From assembly GCA_001724265.1 (NCBI GenBank), contig MEDY01000314.1, forward strand, positions 1 through 35,803: DNA of 35,803 nucleotides. Direction: 5' to 3'. The DNA comes from Rhizaria sp. SCN 62-66. Taxonomy: Eukaryota; Rhizaria, unplaced. Below the pieces are notes generated by a model. The model saw nothing but the letters and a program-made list of their open reading frames with translations. It ran no database searches and had not been told where the DNA came from. A program made the translations under genes and the position numbers. Positions within the stretch are counted from its first letter, which is position 1, and each line of letters begins with the position of its first letter. Below, in pieces: positions 1 through 9,837 of this stretch.

Positions 1-1111
1 GGCGCGCGCGCGGCGGCAGCCCGGGCAGCAGGGGCATCGCCTCGAACCCGGGCGCGGAGACGGCGCCGCCGCCGCTGCCGCCGTAGCCCGCGCTGCTGCT
101 GCTGCCGCTCTGGCTGGAGCTGGCGCCGGCCTGCGCGGCGGCGGTGGCCGCGGCGGCCGTGGACGGCGGCTCAGGCGCCGTGGCCGTGGCCAGCGACGGC
201 TGCAGGCGGCGCCAGTGCGCGCGCGTGACGCCGACCGCCGTGCCCACGGTCAGCGCGGGCGCGGAAATTGGAGAGGACGCAGAAACTGGAGGGATCGGTC
301 CCGTGACGGCCGAGCCGATCGTCGCGCTGGCCGCGGGCGCGGCAGCGCTCGCAGTCGCAGAGTTGGAGCCGACATGAGAGTTTGCGGCGGCGGCAGAGGC
401 AGCGACTGCGGCGGCTGAGGGGTAGCGGTAAGCGTAAACGTCGGGGCCAGATGCAAATACTACAGGGCCAGCGGCACTGGCGCCAGGGTGGTGCTTCTGA
501 TGCTGATGCTGATGCTTCGCACCGTGACCGTGACCGTGGCCGTGAGTGCTACTGGCAGTGCTGTTGCTGTTGCTGTTGCTGCTGCTGTTCGCGGGCATGT
601 TGAAGGGCGTGCTCGCCACACTCAGCTTGCTGCCGCCGGCAACACCAGCAGCAGCACCGGCAGCGCCAGCGCCAGCGACACCGCTTGCACTGATGCTGTT
701 CATGTTAGCATTTGCAGCGTGAGTGGTCGCAGCGTTGCCCTTGCCGGAGCCGGAGTAGGAGCGCGCGCCCATCTTGCCCAGCAGCTGCTTGCGGCCCTCG
801 CCGTGGCCGTAGCCGTAGCCGTCGTCGTCGTCGTACGCGTCGTAGTCGTCGTCGTCGCCGTAGTAGTGCTCGTGGCAGTGCGCGGCGCCGCCCTTGCCGC
901 GGCTGCCGCGCGACCGCTGGTACCCCACGTCGCCGTCGTTGAAGTGCACCGAGGGCTGCTTCCCGCCGCCGACGCTCTCCCGCGAGGCGCGCTTGCCGGC
1001 GCCGGCCGCGGAGGAGGACGGAGACGCGCGGGGCGCCGCCGTACCGGTCGTGTTGCTGGCTGAGCCAGAGGCGGGAGTAGCGGATTTGCCACCAGATTTG
1101 CCGGAGGACAT
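1..1111 (-). CDS. Unknown low-complexity His-rich protein, 5' part only
   Basis: From the ATG at 1111-1109 one minus-strand frame stays open for 370 codons and runs off the left edge, so the 3' end is missing. The GC-rich block begins at this ATG and the DNA beyond it is AT-rich, which supports the start. The protein opens MSSGKSGGKSATPASGS and is rich in Ser, Ala and Gly. It has an Asp/Tyr-rich stretch (DDDDYDAYDDDDGYGYGHG) near residues 87-105, an Asn/Ser tract, and a His-rich patch (HGHGHGHG, then HQHQHQKHH) near residues 188-207 that could bind metal or be disordered. I recognise no domain. Longer-looking frames on this strand are out-of-frame shadows, because GC-rich DNA is open in several frames. 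It shares a 435-bp spacer with the divergent AAGAB gene. Confidence 0.6.
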   Translation of the reverse strand, partial: MSSGKSGGKSATPASGSASNTTGTAAPRASPSSSAAGAGKRASRESVGGGKQPSVHFNDGDVGYQRSRGSRGKGGAAHCHEHYYGDDDDYDAYDDDDGYGYGHGEGRKQLLGKMGARSYSGSGKGNAATTHAANANMNSISASGVAGAGAAGAAAGVAGGSKLSVASTPFNMPANSSSNSNSNSTASSTHGHGHGHGAKHQHQHQKHHPGASAAGPVVFASGPDVYAYRYPSAAAVAASAAAANSHVGSNSATASAAAPAASATIGSAVTGPIPPVSASSPISAPALTVGTAVGVTRAHWRRLQPSLATATAPEPPSTAAAATAAAQAGASSSQSGSSSSAGYGGSGGGAVSAPGFEAMPLLPGLPPRAR

Positions 1112-1546
1112 GTAGCGAGGTGAAGTAGTGTTCGGCGAAGCCAGAACCGAGATATTGCGTAAAACGCAAAGATTTCAGCGTGGTAGTCGGGCGGTGTCGT
1201 CTTAGATGCAGGAGAAACGAACCAGCAGGAAGAACGAAAAGGGTGATCTCGCGGGGTCAGCGCGGTGCCGCTGAGGGCCTGGGGAGGAGGCATAGAAGGT
1301 GATAAACGCGGTGTTAGTAAAAAGTAAAAAGAGAAATGTGTGGAAAACAACATGAAAACGTGTGCATACCCCGCTGTTCCACTATTTGTTGGACGGAACA
1401 TGGCGTAAATAAGACGACAATTTCTCACCACATACGACTTTGGCGACACTTCGAAGTTGCGAAGGTTGGAACGGTAGGTTTTAAAAGTCTCTTGAGTTGC
1501 ACTCCTGGCTCCGTTGTTTGACAAAGCACTGTGCAGAACGTCTCCC
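1112..1546. promoter_or_regulatory. Divergent intergenic region, probable bidirectional promoter
   Basis: This 435-bp lower-GC spacer separates the ATGs of two divergent genes (the His-rich unknown and AAGAB), so both promoters should lie here. I see no clear TATA box or repeated operator. The role is inferred from gene arrangement. Confidence 0.45.
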
Positions 1547-3332
1547 ATGAGTGAATCTAGCACAAACACGCTTATTGTTGTTGGCGCCAACGCTGCGACG
1601 CGCTCCCATATCATCACAGGTTCGTCCCCTCCCAGACTCTTTTTGCTCGCTCCCATCGTTGTCTGCTCGTTGTTCTCGTCCTGCCAGCGCACCCACACTC
1701 ATTGCCACTTGATGCACCCCTTTGTTCGGTATTTTCTCGCTCTTTACAGCCGTTTCTGGCCTTGCATCAGACTCAGCCAGCGTCGCGCCGCTGTCCTGGA
1801 CGGTCGACAACAAGTACTATTTGGCCCCCGTAAAGGTCCACTCCCTGCCCGCCGCCGCCGCCGCCACTGTCTCGAGCTCCGGCGCCGGCAAGGCCGCGGT
1901 GCGCGGCAAGGGCGCCGTTGCCGCACTGCTGTCCCGTGCCAACGCCGCCGTTTTCCTCTACTGCCCCTCAGTCCCGCACAACGCTAACAGCAACAGCAAC
2001 AGCAGCAGCAAATCTTCAGACAAGCCTGATGCGGCTGATGCTGCGGCGCCGTTCTCGCTGGCGTCCGTGATGCCCGCGCTGCGCGCCGTGTCTTCCGCCG
2101 GCAACATCGACACGACCCTGCTGCTCGCGCTCGTCCCCGACAACAGCAACAGCAACAGCACGGCTCACCCTGACGCTGACGCCGACGCCGCTGCCGCTGC
2201 CGCCGCCGCCGCCGCCACTGTGCGTGCGCGCGTGGACGAGGCCGCGCTGGTCGCGGGGCTGCGCGCGGGCCGGCGCGCGGCGCTGCGGCACACGGCCGAG
2301 CTGGTGCAGGTGCCGCTGCCCGCCGCGCTGATGGCGACCCTGCTCTCGCTCGCCCACAACGCCAGCAGCAGCAACAGCAACGAGGACAGTGACGCTGCTG
2401 TGGAGGCTGATGTGGCCGCTGCCGTCACGGCCGCGCTTGCGGCCGCCAGTCTTGACTCGAGCGAAAACGCCGACGCTGACGCTGATGCTGATGCTGATGT
2501 TGATGACAACGACAATGGCAATGAAGAGGAGGATGACGATGACGGCGACGGTGACGAGAGCGAAGACGAGGACGCGGACTACGTCGACGACGAGGAGCTG
2601 CGCGGCCTCACGCGCGCCGCCGAGGTCCTTGCCTGCTGCATGTGGCCCGTCATGGAGCGCAAGCCGCAGCCGGACCGCAAGAGCGCGCACTCCGCCAAGT
2701 CCGCAGCCGCCAACGCAAGCGCCGCGAGCGCTACTGGTGCCACTGCGGAGAAAGACGTGAGTGTGGTGGGCGCGTTTGCGGGCGCCGGCGCGAGCGCGAG
2801 CGCGACCCGCGCGCAGCGGCTGGGCGCCGGCGACAGCGCCGAGAGCGACGGCGACGGCGACCACGAACATGGTGACGGTCACGAGGGACACGACGGTCGT
2901 CATCTCACTGACCTGGCTGATCTCGAGGGGCCCTATGTCGGCAACAAGAGCAACAGCAACGCCGGCGACGGCAAGGCCAGGTCCGCGGCCAAGTCCGGCT
3001 CTGCTGCGGGCTCTGCGACTGCAACTGCGATGAACGTGAACGGCGACGCGGCGGGTTTGGAGTCGTTCGAGCAGATCATGGCGACGGTGAGCAGCATGCG
3101 CGGCGCGGCGCAGGCCGGCGCGGCCGTGAGCGACGAGGAGCGTCGCCACAAGGCTGCCGAGGTTGCCACGGCGCTCATGCGCATGATGGGGCTCGACGGC
3201 GACGCCGACGACGACGACGACGCTGGCGATCACAACGGCGAGGGTGATGATGACGGCGATGATGAGATGATGATGAAGATGATGGGGCAGATGTTCGCGG
3301 GTATGGGCGGCGGGGGCAAGGATATGATGTGA
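1547..3332 (+). CDS. AAGAB: Alpha/gamma-adaptin-binding protein p34 (AAGAB-like)
   Basis: Exons are 1547-1619 and 1750-3332, joined in phase 1, giving 551 aa and ending in TGA. AAGAB is a cytosolic chaperone that stabilises AP-1 and AP-2 adaptor subunits during complex assembly. The support is LSWTVDNKYY near residues 39-48, which matches the family's PWTIDNKYY motif after the degenerate GTPase-like N terminus. A C-terminal helix near residues 462-505 (ESFEQIMATVSSMRG, then DEERRHKAAEVATALM) matches the conserved family tail. The protein is longer than the usual ~315 aa because of low-complexity insertions: an Asp-Ala run, an acidic stretch coded by 2460-2590, and a Met/Gly-rich end (DEMMMKMMGQMFAGMGG). 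The start is the first ATG of exon 1; removing the intron restores the N-terminal beta strand (TLIVVGANAATRS). The assignment rests on two motifs plus gene shape. Confidence 0.82.
1620..1749 (+). other. Spliceosomal intron in AAGAB (130 nt)
   Basis: Donor GTTCGT follows CACAG, and acceptor TTTACAG precedes CCGTTTCTGG. The intron is T-rich. Removal joins ITA|VSGLAS in frame. Confidence 0.8.
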
Positions 3333-4096
3333 ATGTAGTCATGCTGTAACAAGGACACAAGGTTCATATCTCTTTGTAGCTTGCTCTCTATGTCTGGGCA
3401 CGATGTTATTAACCTGTTGATGTCTCCACTACGCTCGACATGCAAGGGACAATGATGCAGGGTAGGTGGGTTATATAGTTATTTGGACAAAAATATGTGA
3501 ATAAAACTGTGTATTTAAGTCTATTATTGCGACTCGTATTGATTTTGAGTCGATATCGATGTAAATGTGCATTTCACTGTGCGACGGGTCAGTAAGGTTC
3601 CGAAAAAATTGGCCGGTGATCGTCGTCCGCCAACTTCGTGTAACGCGACTTCGGGGTGTTGGAGGGTGCTCATGAAATAGTGAAAATCGGGGACATACGA
3701 TCGTTGTTTGCACATAACACGCCTTGAGCGGTGTGGAAACGTGGCTTTTCTGACGTCTAGTTTTATTTCATCGCTGAAACCTGCTCGCTGGGGTCGTATA
3801 TCTCTCCTTCGCTCGACTCATTTGCCTCAAGCCCGCCCGTGGCACCGAGCCCGCCTTCAATGTCTCTGTGCGCCTTGTAACAGCATCGAACCACGGTTGT
3901 CTTCTTTTTCAAGGAATACTTAACATATCATGTGTATATACGATGCTCTGTGGCTTCATTTCTTTCTAACCTCTGTCTCTAGAACTCTTACTGTCCCTTC
4001 GCCCTAATCGTACTTTCGCACTCACTCCCTTTTTTATTTGGTGGGCTTCGCCAATTCTCTTATTTATGCTTTGTTTTGTCCTCCGTCAGAACCCGC
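3333..4096. other. Intergenic region AAGAB-MCCC2
   Basis: This 764-bp AT-richer spacer holds the AAGAB 3' UTR and the MCCC2 promoter. It has one AATAAA near the AAGAB end. The last ~130 bp before the MCCC2 ATG is pyrimidine-rich. Short ORFs here lack coding composition or recognisable content. Confidence 0.5.
3500..3505 (+). promoter_or_regulatory. Putative polyadenylation signal AATAAA (AAGAB)
   Basis: A canonical AATAAA lies 168 bp after the AAGAB stop in AT-rich DNA. Position and motif only. Confidence 0.45.
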
Positions 4097-6079
4097 ATGC
4101 TGTCCCGGCTATCCCGCTCGGCTGTGTCCGCTCTGGGCTTCCGCGCCGCTACGGCCGTCGCCGCCGCTTGCGTCGCCACCGCCCCCGCCGCCCCCGTCAC
4201 CTCCGCCCTCCCTTCCCTCGCGGGCGTCAAGGCCAAGACCGTTTCCAGCGCCGGCGCCGTCCTTTCCACCAAGGACCTCCTCTCGTCGCTCTCCGTCCGC
4301 GCCGCCGCCCCCGCGCGCGCGATGTCGTTTGCGCAGACGCACATCAACGTCATCGACGGCGCTCTCCCCAAGGACGACGCCGCCCTGCTCGCCAACGCCG
4401 AGAAGATGGACGAGATCCTCGCCGACCTCCGCGCCCGCGTCTCGGCCGCGCGCCTGGGTGGTGACGAGAAGGCGCGCGCCAAGCACGTCGAGCGCAAGAA
4501 GATGCTGGTGCGCGACCGCATCGACGCGCTCGTCGACCCCGGGGCGCCGTTCCTCGAGCTCTCGCAGCTCGCCGGCACGGGCCTCTACGCGCCCGACGTG
4601 ATCAACGCCGGCGGCGTCATCACCGGCATCGGCCGCGTCAACGGCGTTGAGTGCATGATTGTCGCTAACGACGCGACCGTCAAGGGTGGCACCTACTACC
4701 CCGTGACTGTGAAGAAGCACCTCCGCGCCCAGGAGATCGCTCAGCAGTGCCGCCTGCCCTGCATCTACCTCGTCGACTCCGGAGGTGCGAACCTCCCCAA
4801 CCAGGTACGTGGACCAACTTGAAACAAATCAACACCAAGATAGGACTTGGTTGAACGCTTTATTCTCATCTCAAACATCTTCTTTTCTCACCACAATTTA
4901 TCTTGTTCTTGTTTTCTTTCCTTCTTTCAGGACGAGGTGTTCCCCGACCGCGACCACTTCGGCCGCATCTTCTACAACCAGGCGCAGATGTCTGCGCAGG
5001 GCATCCCGCAGATCGCCGTCGTCATGGGCTCCTGCACGGCCGGCGGCGCCTACGTGCCCGCCATGGCCGACGAGTCCATCATCGTCAAGAAGACCGGCAC
5101 CATTTTCCTCGGCGGCCCCCCGCTCGTCAAGGCCGCGACGGGTGAGATCGTCTCCGCGGAGGACCTCGGCGGCGCCGCACTGCACTGCAAGCAGTCCGGC
5201 GTGACGGACCACTTTGCCGAGAGCGACGAGCACGCGCTCGCCATCGCGCGCCGCGTCGTCGCCAACCTCAACTGGCGCCGCGATTTCGCCGTCACGCAGA
5301 CGCCCGTCGTGCCCCCGCTGCACGACACGGCCGAGCTGCGCCACCTGGCTCCCGTGGACTTGTCCAAGCCGCTCGACATGTACAAGGTCATTGCGCGTCT
5401 TGTCGACGGCTCCGTCTTCGACGAGTTCAAGGCCCTCTACGGCTCCTCGCTTATCTGCGGCTTCGCGCGTCTCCACGGCTTCCCCGTCGGCATTGTCGCC
5501 AACAACGGCATTCTTTTCTCCGAGTCGGCCAAGAAGGGCTCGCACTTCATCGAGCTGTGCGCGCAGCGCAACATCCCGCTCGTGTTCCTGCAGAACATTT
5601 CCGGCTTCATGGTCGGCAAGCAGTATGAGGAGGGCGGCATCGCCAAGGATGGCGCCAAGATGGTCACCGCCGTCGCCACGGCCAACGTGCCCAAGTTCAC
5701 CGTCCTCTGCGGCGGCTCCTTCGGCGCCGGCAACTACGGCATGTGCGGCCGCGCCTACTCGCCCAACTTCCTCTTCATGTGGCCCAACGCGCGCATCTCG
5801 GTCATGGGCGGCGAGCAGGCCGCGGGCGTGCTGGCCCAGGTCACGCGCGACAACATCGAGGCCAAGGGCAAGACGTGGCCCGCCGAGGAGGAGGAGGCCT
5901 TCAAGGCGCCCATCCGCGCCAAGTACGAGCGCGAGGGCTCGTGCTACTACTCGACGGGCCGCCTCTGGGACGATGGCGTCATCGACCCCGCCGACACGCG
6001 CGACGTGCTCGGCCTGGCGCTGTCTTCCGCGCTCGGCGCCGGCAACAAGGAGACCAAGTTCGGCCTCTTCCGCATGTAA
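4097..6079 (+). CDS. MCCC2: Methylcrotonoyl-CoA carboxylase beta subunit, mitochondrial
   Basis: Exons are 4097-4804 and 4931-6079 (phase 0), giving 618 aa and ending in TAA. This is the carboxyltransferase subunit of the biotin enzyme that carboxylates 3-methylcrotonyl-CoA in mitochondrial leucine breakdown. The chain is collinear with animal MCCC2: [29 protein letters not shown] across the splice, [17 protein letters not shown] from residue ~269, [31 protein letters not shown] near residue 497, then the family's terminal FGLFRM. The acyl-CoA-binding and oxyanion glycine motifs are intact, so it should be active. The N terminus ([19 protein letters not shown]) is Arg/Ser/Ala-rich without acids, as expected for a mitochondrial presequence, and the ATG at 4097 is the first in frame. 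The family is usually ~560 aa; the surplus is the leader. The biotin-carrying alpha subunit is not in this window. Confidence 0.97.
4805..4930 (+). other. Spliceosomal intron in MCCC2 (126 nt)
   Basis: Donor GTACGT follows AACCAG; acceptor CTTTCAG precedes GACGAG, with a T-rich tract before it. Splicing restores an uninterrupted match to the MCCC2 family, which makes this the best-supported intron in the window. Confidence 0.95.
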
Positions 6080-6538
6080 ACGCGTCAACTGGACATGAGT
6101 GCTGATCGCGGGTGCGTGTATGTGTCGGAGTGAGCATGAGGCGAAAGTGCAGCTGAGGGTGATGTGAGGAAGGTTATGAAGTGTTTACTCGCAACGTAAA
6201 GCTTTTGTTCTTTCCAGTTGACTCACTTGCCTTGTCTTTCAAGGATAGTGATCGAGAATGGTTTTTTTGCGTAGAAAATGTGTGTTTATAAGTTATTATT
6301 AATGTATGTATACAAAAGTATTTTATCACAAGCAGTACAGCATGCAGTCTTGGACCTTGTACGTCGATTATGTTGGAAATCTGATATGTGATCGAATCAG
6401 AATTGTAAAACATGTGTATTATTTGTGAAATGGCCACGACACCCTCATGTGCGTGACAGCTCAGTATCAAAAACAACATGGCACAGAGACAGAGCATTTG
6501 ACTATTTATCTCCCCAGCAAATGTATCTGGCCGCTCAC
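6080..6538. other. Convergent intergenic region, two 3' UTRs
   Basis: This 459-bp AT-rich spacer lies between the converging stops of MCCC2 and the EF-hand gene. I find no AATAAA on either strand, so 3'-end processing here must use a variant signal. Confidence 0.4.
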
Positions 6539-9266
6539 TCACTGCGCCTTGGTCTGGCTGGTGATGGCCGCAGTGGCGGCGGCGGTGGCAGCGGCGGCCA
6601 GGTCGCTGGCGCGCTGCGCGCCGGCCAGCGGCAGCAGGGTGGTTTGCGCGAACGCCATAAGCTCAGCCCAGTCCACGAAGCCGTCCTGGTTGGTGTCGGC
6701 GGCGGCGCAGAGCTCGGCGATCTGCGCGGCCGAGAGGCACACCGCGGAGTCGGCCACGAGGGCCGCGAACTCGCTGCCGCTGAGCCGGTCGTCGTCGTCG
6801 GCGTCGAACTCGACGAACTTGAGCCGCATCAGGCGGCTTAGCTCGGACAGCTGGTCGCCGCTCAGCTCGACCACAGCGCCGCTGCCGCTGCCGCTGCCGC
6901 CCGCGCTGCCGTTGGAGAGCGTGAGAGTCGCAAGCGCGCCCAGCGCGCCCAGCCCCGCCCCCGCAGCGGAGTCGCCGGCGTCCGCGCTTGCGCCGCCGTC
7001 GCTCCCCGGGCCAGCAGCGCCGCTGCCGGTCTGGAGGAACGCGGCGAGCTGCGGCACGGCGGCGGCGATGCTGGCGCTCTGCGTGGCCGCCGCAGTCTCG
7101 TCCTCAAAGAGCCGGTACACCACCAGCGACACGATGCGTGAAAACGACACGATGTCCACGAACGGCACCGCGCTGCCGCCACTGCCGGCGCTAGCACCGC
7201 TGTTGTTCGCGTTGGCGGCGATGGCGGCCAGCAGCGCAGCGCCGGCGTCGTCGCCAGCGCCACTAGCAGCGCCGTTGCTGTCCCCGTTGCTGCCGCTGGT
7301 AGCAGAGCCCGCGCCGACGCCGGCGCCGTCGGCGAAGCCGCGGTCGAGGTACCCCGCGGCGGCCAGGAAGGCGTAGACCTGCAGGGCCGAGAGACGGACG
7401 CGGGCCGCGTCGTCGACGAGCGCGGCCGCCACGCGGTCCGCGCGCATCTTCTCGCCCGCGCCGCCAGCAGCCTCGCCGCTGCTGCTCTCGGAAGCAGCAC
7501 TACCGCCCGCGCTGCCGCTGCCGTGGCCGGAGACGTCTGCACGCTTGCGAGCGCGCATGACCTCGAGCAGGTAGCCACCGACGTCGTTGCGGGCGCGCTC
7601 CAGCTCGGCCTCGGCCAGCGCGGCGAGCAGGATGCTCTCGTAATGCAGCTGCAGGTGCTGATACAGCACGCCCGCAGAGCTGCTGCCGTCACTACTCCCG
7701 GCACCGCTGCTGCCGCTGCTGCTGCAGTCGCGGGGCAGCCTGGCGAGCACCGCGCGCGCCTCAGCGGGGCGCAGCGCGAGCCCCTCAACGCCGCCCAGCA
7801 GCAGCACCAGCTCGTCCGCGCTCACCACGCCCGTCTCGTTCGGGTCCAGCGCCACCAGCGGCAGGTCCATTGACGCGTGCAGCGCGGGCGCGGCGGCGCG
7901 GAGCCTGCGCGCGGCGGCGGAGTGCGCCTCGCGGGCCTCGAGCGCAACGGCGGCCACGGCGGCGGCCGTCGCGGCCAGCGCGGCGGCCACCTCGGCCACG
8001 GCGGCGACCGCGTCGGCCACGGGCACGGGCGTCGACAGCGCCGCCAGCGAGGGCAGCGCGGGCGCGGCCGCGGCGGCCGTGGCGGCGAGGACCGCGCCCT
8101 CGGTCGCGCGGCCAGTCACGCGACCCGGCACGCCCGCCAGCGAGAGCGCGCCCTCGTCCGCGCTCTCGCCGGCGGCGGCGACAGCAGCAGCGGCGCCGGC
8201 GCCGGAGCCGGAGTCGGAGCCGGAGCCCGCGGCGGCGAGCGCGTCGAGCGAGAGAAGCGCGTGCGCGGTCTGCAGCGCGTCGCGCGGCGCCAGCGCGGGA
8301 TAGCCGTGCGCAGGCAGTGTGCGCGCCGACACGCGCAGCACCGCCGACAGCGGGACCGTCGCGCCGCCGGCGCCGCCGGCGCTGACGTTCGAGCTGGCGC
8401 TGGAGCCGGCGCTGGCATGAGTGATGTAGGGGCGCAGCGCAGCGGTGAGCGCGGCCTCGAGCTGGGGCACCGTGGAGCGTGCCACGGGCGCTGCGGGCGC
8501 GGCTGAGGCAGAGGAGGATGAGGCGCGCGCGGCGGCTGCGGCGGCGGCAGCGGCGGCCTCGGCGGCGCCAGCGACGCCCAGACCCTGTTGCTCATCCCTG
8601 AAGAGTAGAAAGGGAAGAAAAAATGAAATGGTGAGAACAAATAATAGACCGAGTGCGTGGATCAATAGCACAAGACATGAAATATACGCGCTGAGAGTTG
8701 CGAGTGCACGGCATAACGCACCTGGGCGGGTCTGCGCGGGAGCGGGACGCGAAGCGTGTGGCGTGCTCGAGCTGGAAGCTGCTCATGTTGCGGCTGTTGA
8801 AGAGCGTCTTGGCCTTGAGGATGCGCAGCACGTGCTCGTCAATGTCGCGCGTAACGTCCGTGTGCACGCGGTCCTCGTGCTGCGCGCGCCACGACACGCG
8901 CGGCGCACCCAGAGACAGCGACACAGCGCCTGACTGCTGCTGCTGTTGCTGCCTGTTGCTGGGCAGATTGAGGACGAAGTTGGCTGGCAGCGGCGACGGC
9001 TCCCAGGGTTGCGGAGGCACGCGGGGATTGCTGGGCGGGCGAAAGAAGGCGACGGCAAAGTGCGTGAGCGCGCGCACGTCGGGTAGCGGCAGGTGCGGGG
9101 ACGGCACGCGGCACCAGTCAACATCGAAGAAGACGCAATACTGGGCCATCGAGTTGAACGTGATGGTGTACGAGTAACGGCTGTTCCATGAGTCAAGCAG
9201 GGAACGCAGGAAGTGCTCGCACTCGAGAATCACCTGGCCGCGTGGCGGGGAAGCCGGGGAGGGCAT
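6539..9266 (-). CDS. EF-hand calcium-binding protein with unrecognised N-terminal domain
   Basis: Exons on the minus strand are 9266-8722 and 8597-6539 (phase 2), giving 867 aa and ending in TGA. Three 12-residue EF-hand loops are readable: DPNETGVVSADE near residue 433, DADDDDRLSGSE near 780 (Asp where loop position 6 is normally Gly) and DTNQDGFVDWAE near 816, the last canonical. A calcium-sensing role is therefore likely. Residues 1-182 are not low-complexity and look like a folded domain (CEHFLRSLLDSWNSRYSYT, then FFDVDWCRV, then LTHFAVAFFRPP). I do not recognise that fold. Long Ala/Ser/Gly linkers separate the parts. The start is the first ATG of exon 1. A hydrophobic N terminus appears if the intron is read through; it is an artefact. 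Confidence 0.72.
8598..8721 (-). other. Spliceosomal intron in EF-hand gene (124 nt)
   Basis: On the minus strand, donor GTGCGT follows GCCCAG and acceptor CTCTTCAG precedes GGATGAGCAAC. It is AT-richer than its flanks. Joining gives ...ADPPR|DEQQGLG in frame. Confidence 0.82.
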
Positions 9267-9837
9267 CAGCGGAGCGGGCAGCGGCGGGACGCAGGAGCTA
9301 TGCTAGTTGGGTGCTGAGGGGGCGGGGAGGAGTTCTGGGGAGGGCACGAGAGAAAGTTTCAATGCTATTGTGAGTTCAACGAAAATAAATAGAATGAAAC
9401 ATGCGTTAATAATCCTAATTTGGTCCTTTCGCGCTGAATGACGGATCTTTGCTGTCAGTAGAACCATTTGCTATCACTCGCTCTTAGGAAACCGTTTCTG
9501 CCGCAGTGGCTAGTGGCCAGATAGAACAGTTTGTGGTGTGCTCGCATTGTCTACTTTCGGCACAGTGATATGCGACGAATATATCGTCAATGCTGGCCCA
9601 ATCATGTGATGCGTATTTAAACATGCGCTCTTGCTTGGTTGGTATATTCTTGTTTCTTAGAAGCGAATATACGCGCTGAGACAGGGTCACAAGTGCTGCA
9701 ACCCAAACGCATCATGCACTTTTTCGACCAGCACTACTTTCTTTGCCCAGCAGACAACACAACAGAGCATTATATCCTCGGCGCAAGAGACATCAGGGTT
9801 TTTTCACTATATTCTTCCGCTGTAACGTTGAGGCACG
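9267..9837. promoter_or_regulatory. Divergent intergenic region, probable bidirectional promoter
   Basis: This 571-bp AT-rich spacer separates the ATGs of the EF-hand gene (minus) and the cyclophilin-like gene (plus). A TATTTAAA stretch near 9614-9621 is the only TATA-like element I noticed, and its role is unproven. No supported gene lies here. Confidence 0.35.

Noticed and set aside
705-1169. Arg-rich minus-strand frame starting at 1169
   Set aside because: It is a frame-shifted shadow of the low-complexity gene that starts at 1111. Arg-rich frames recur opposite or beside Ala-rich exons throughout the window.
3471-3923. Short ORFs between AAGAB and MCCC2
   Set aside because: They lie in UTR or promoter-like AT-rich DNA without the coding composition of the real genes.
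4898-6088. Long minus-strand ORF opposite MCCC2
   Set aside because: It is the antisense of a highly conserved exon and results from GC-rich third codon positions.
8598-8671. Hydrophobic N-terminal signal peptide (MLLIHALGLLFVL...) on the EF-hand gene
   Set aside because: It is translated from the intron. A good donor (8721) and acceptor (8598) flank it, and splicing joins a longer exon in frame.
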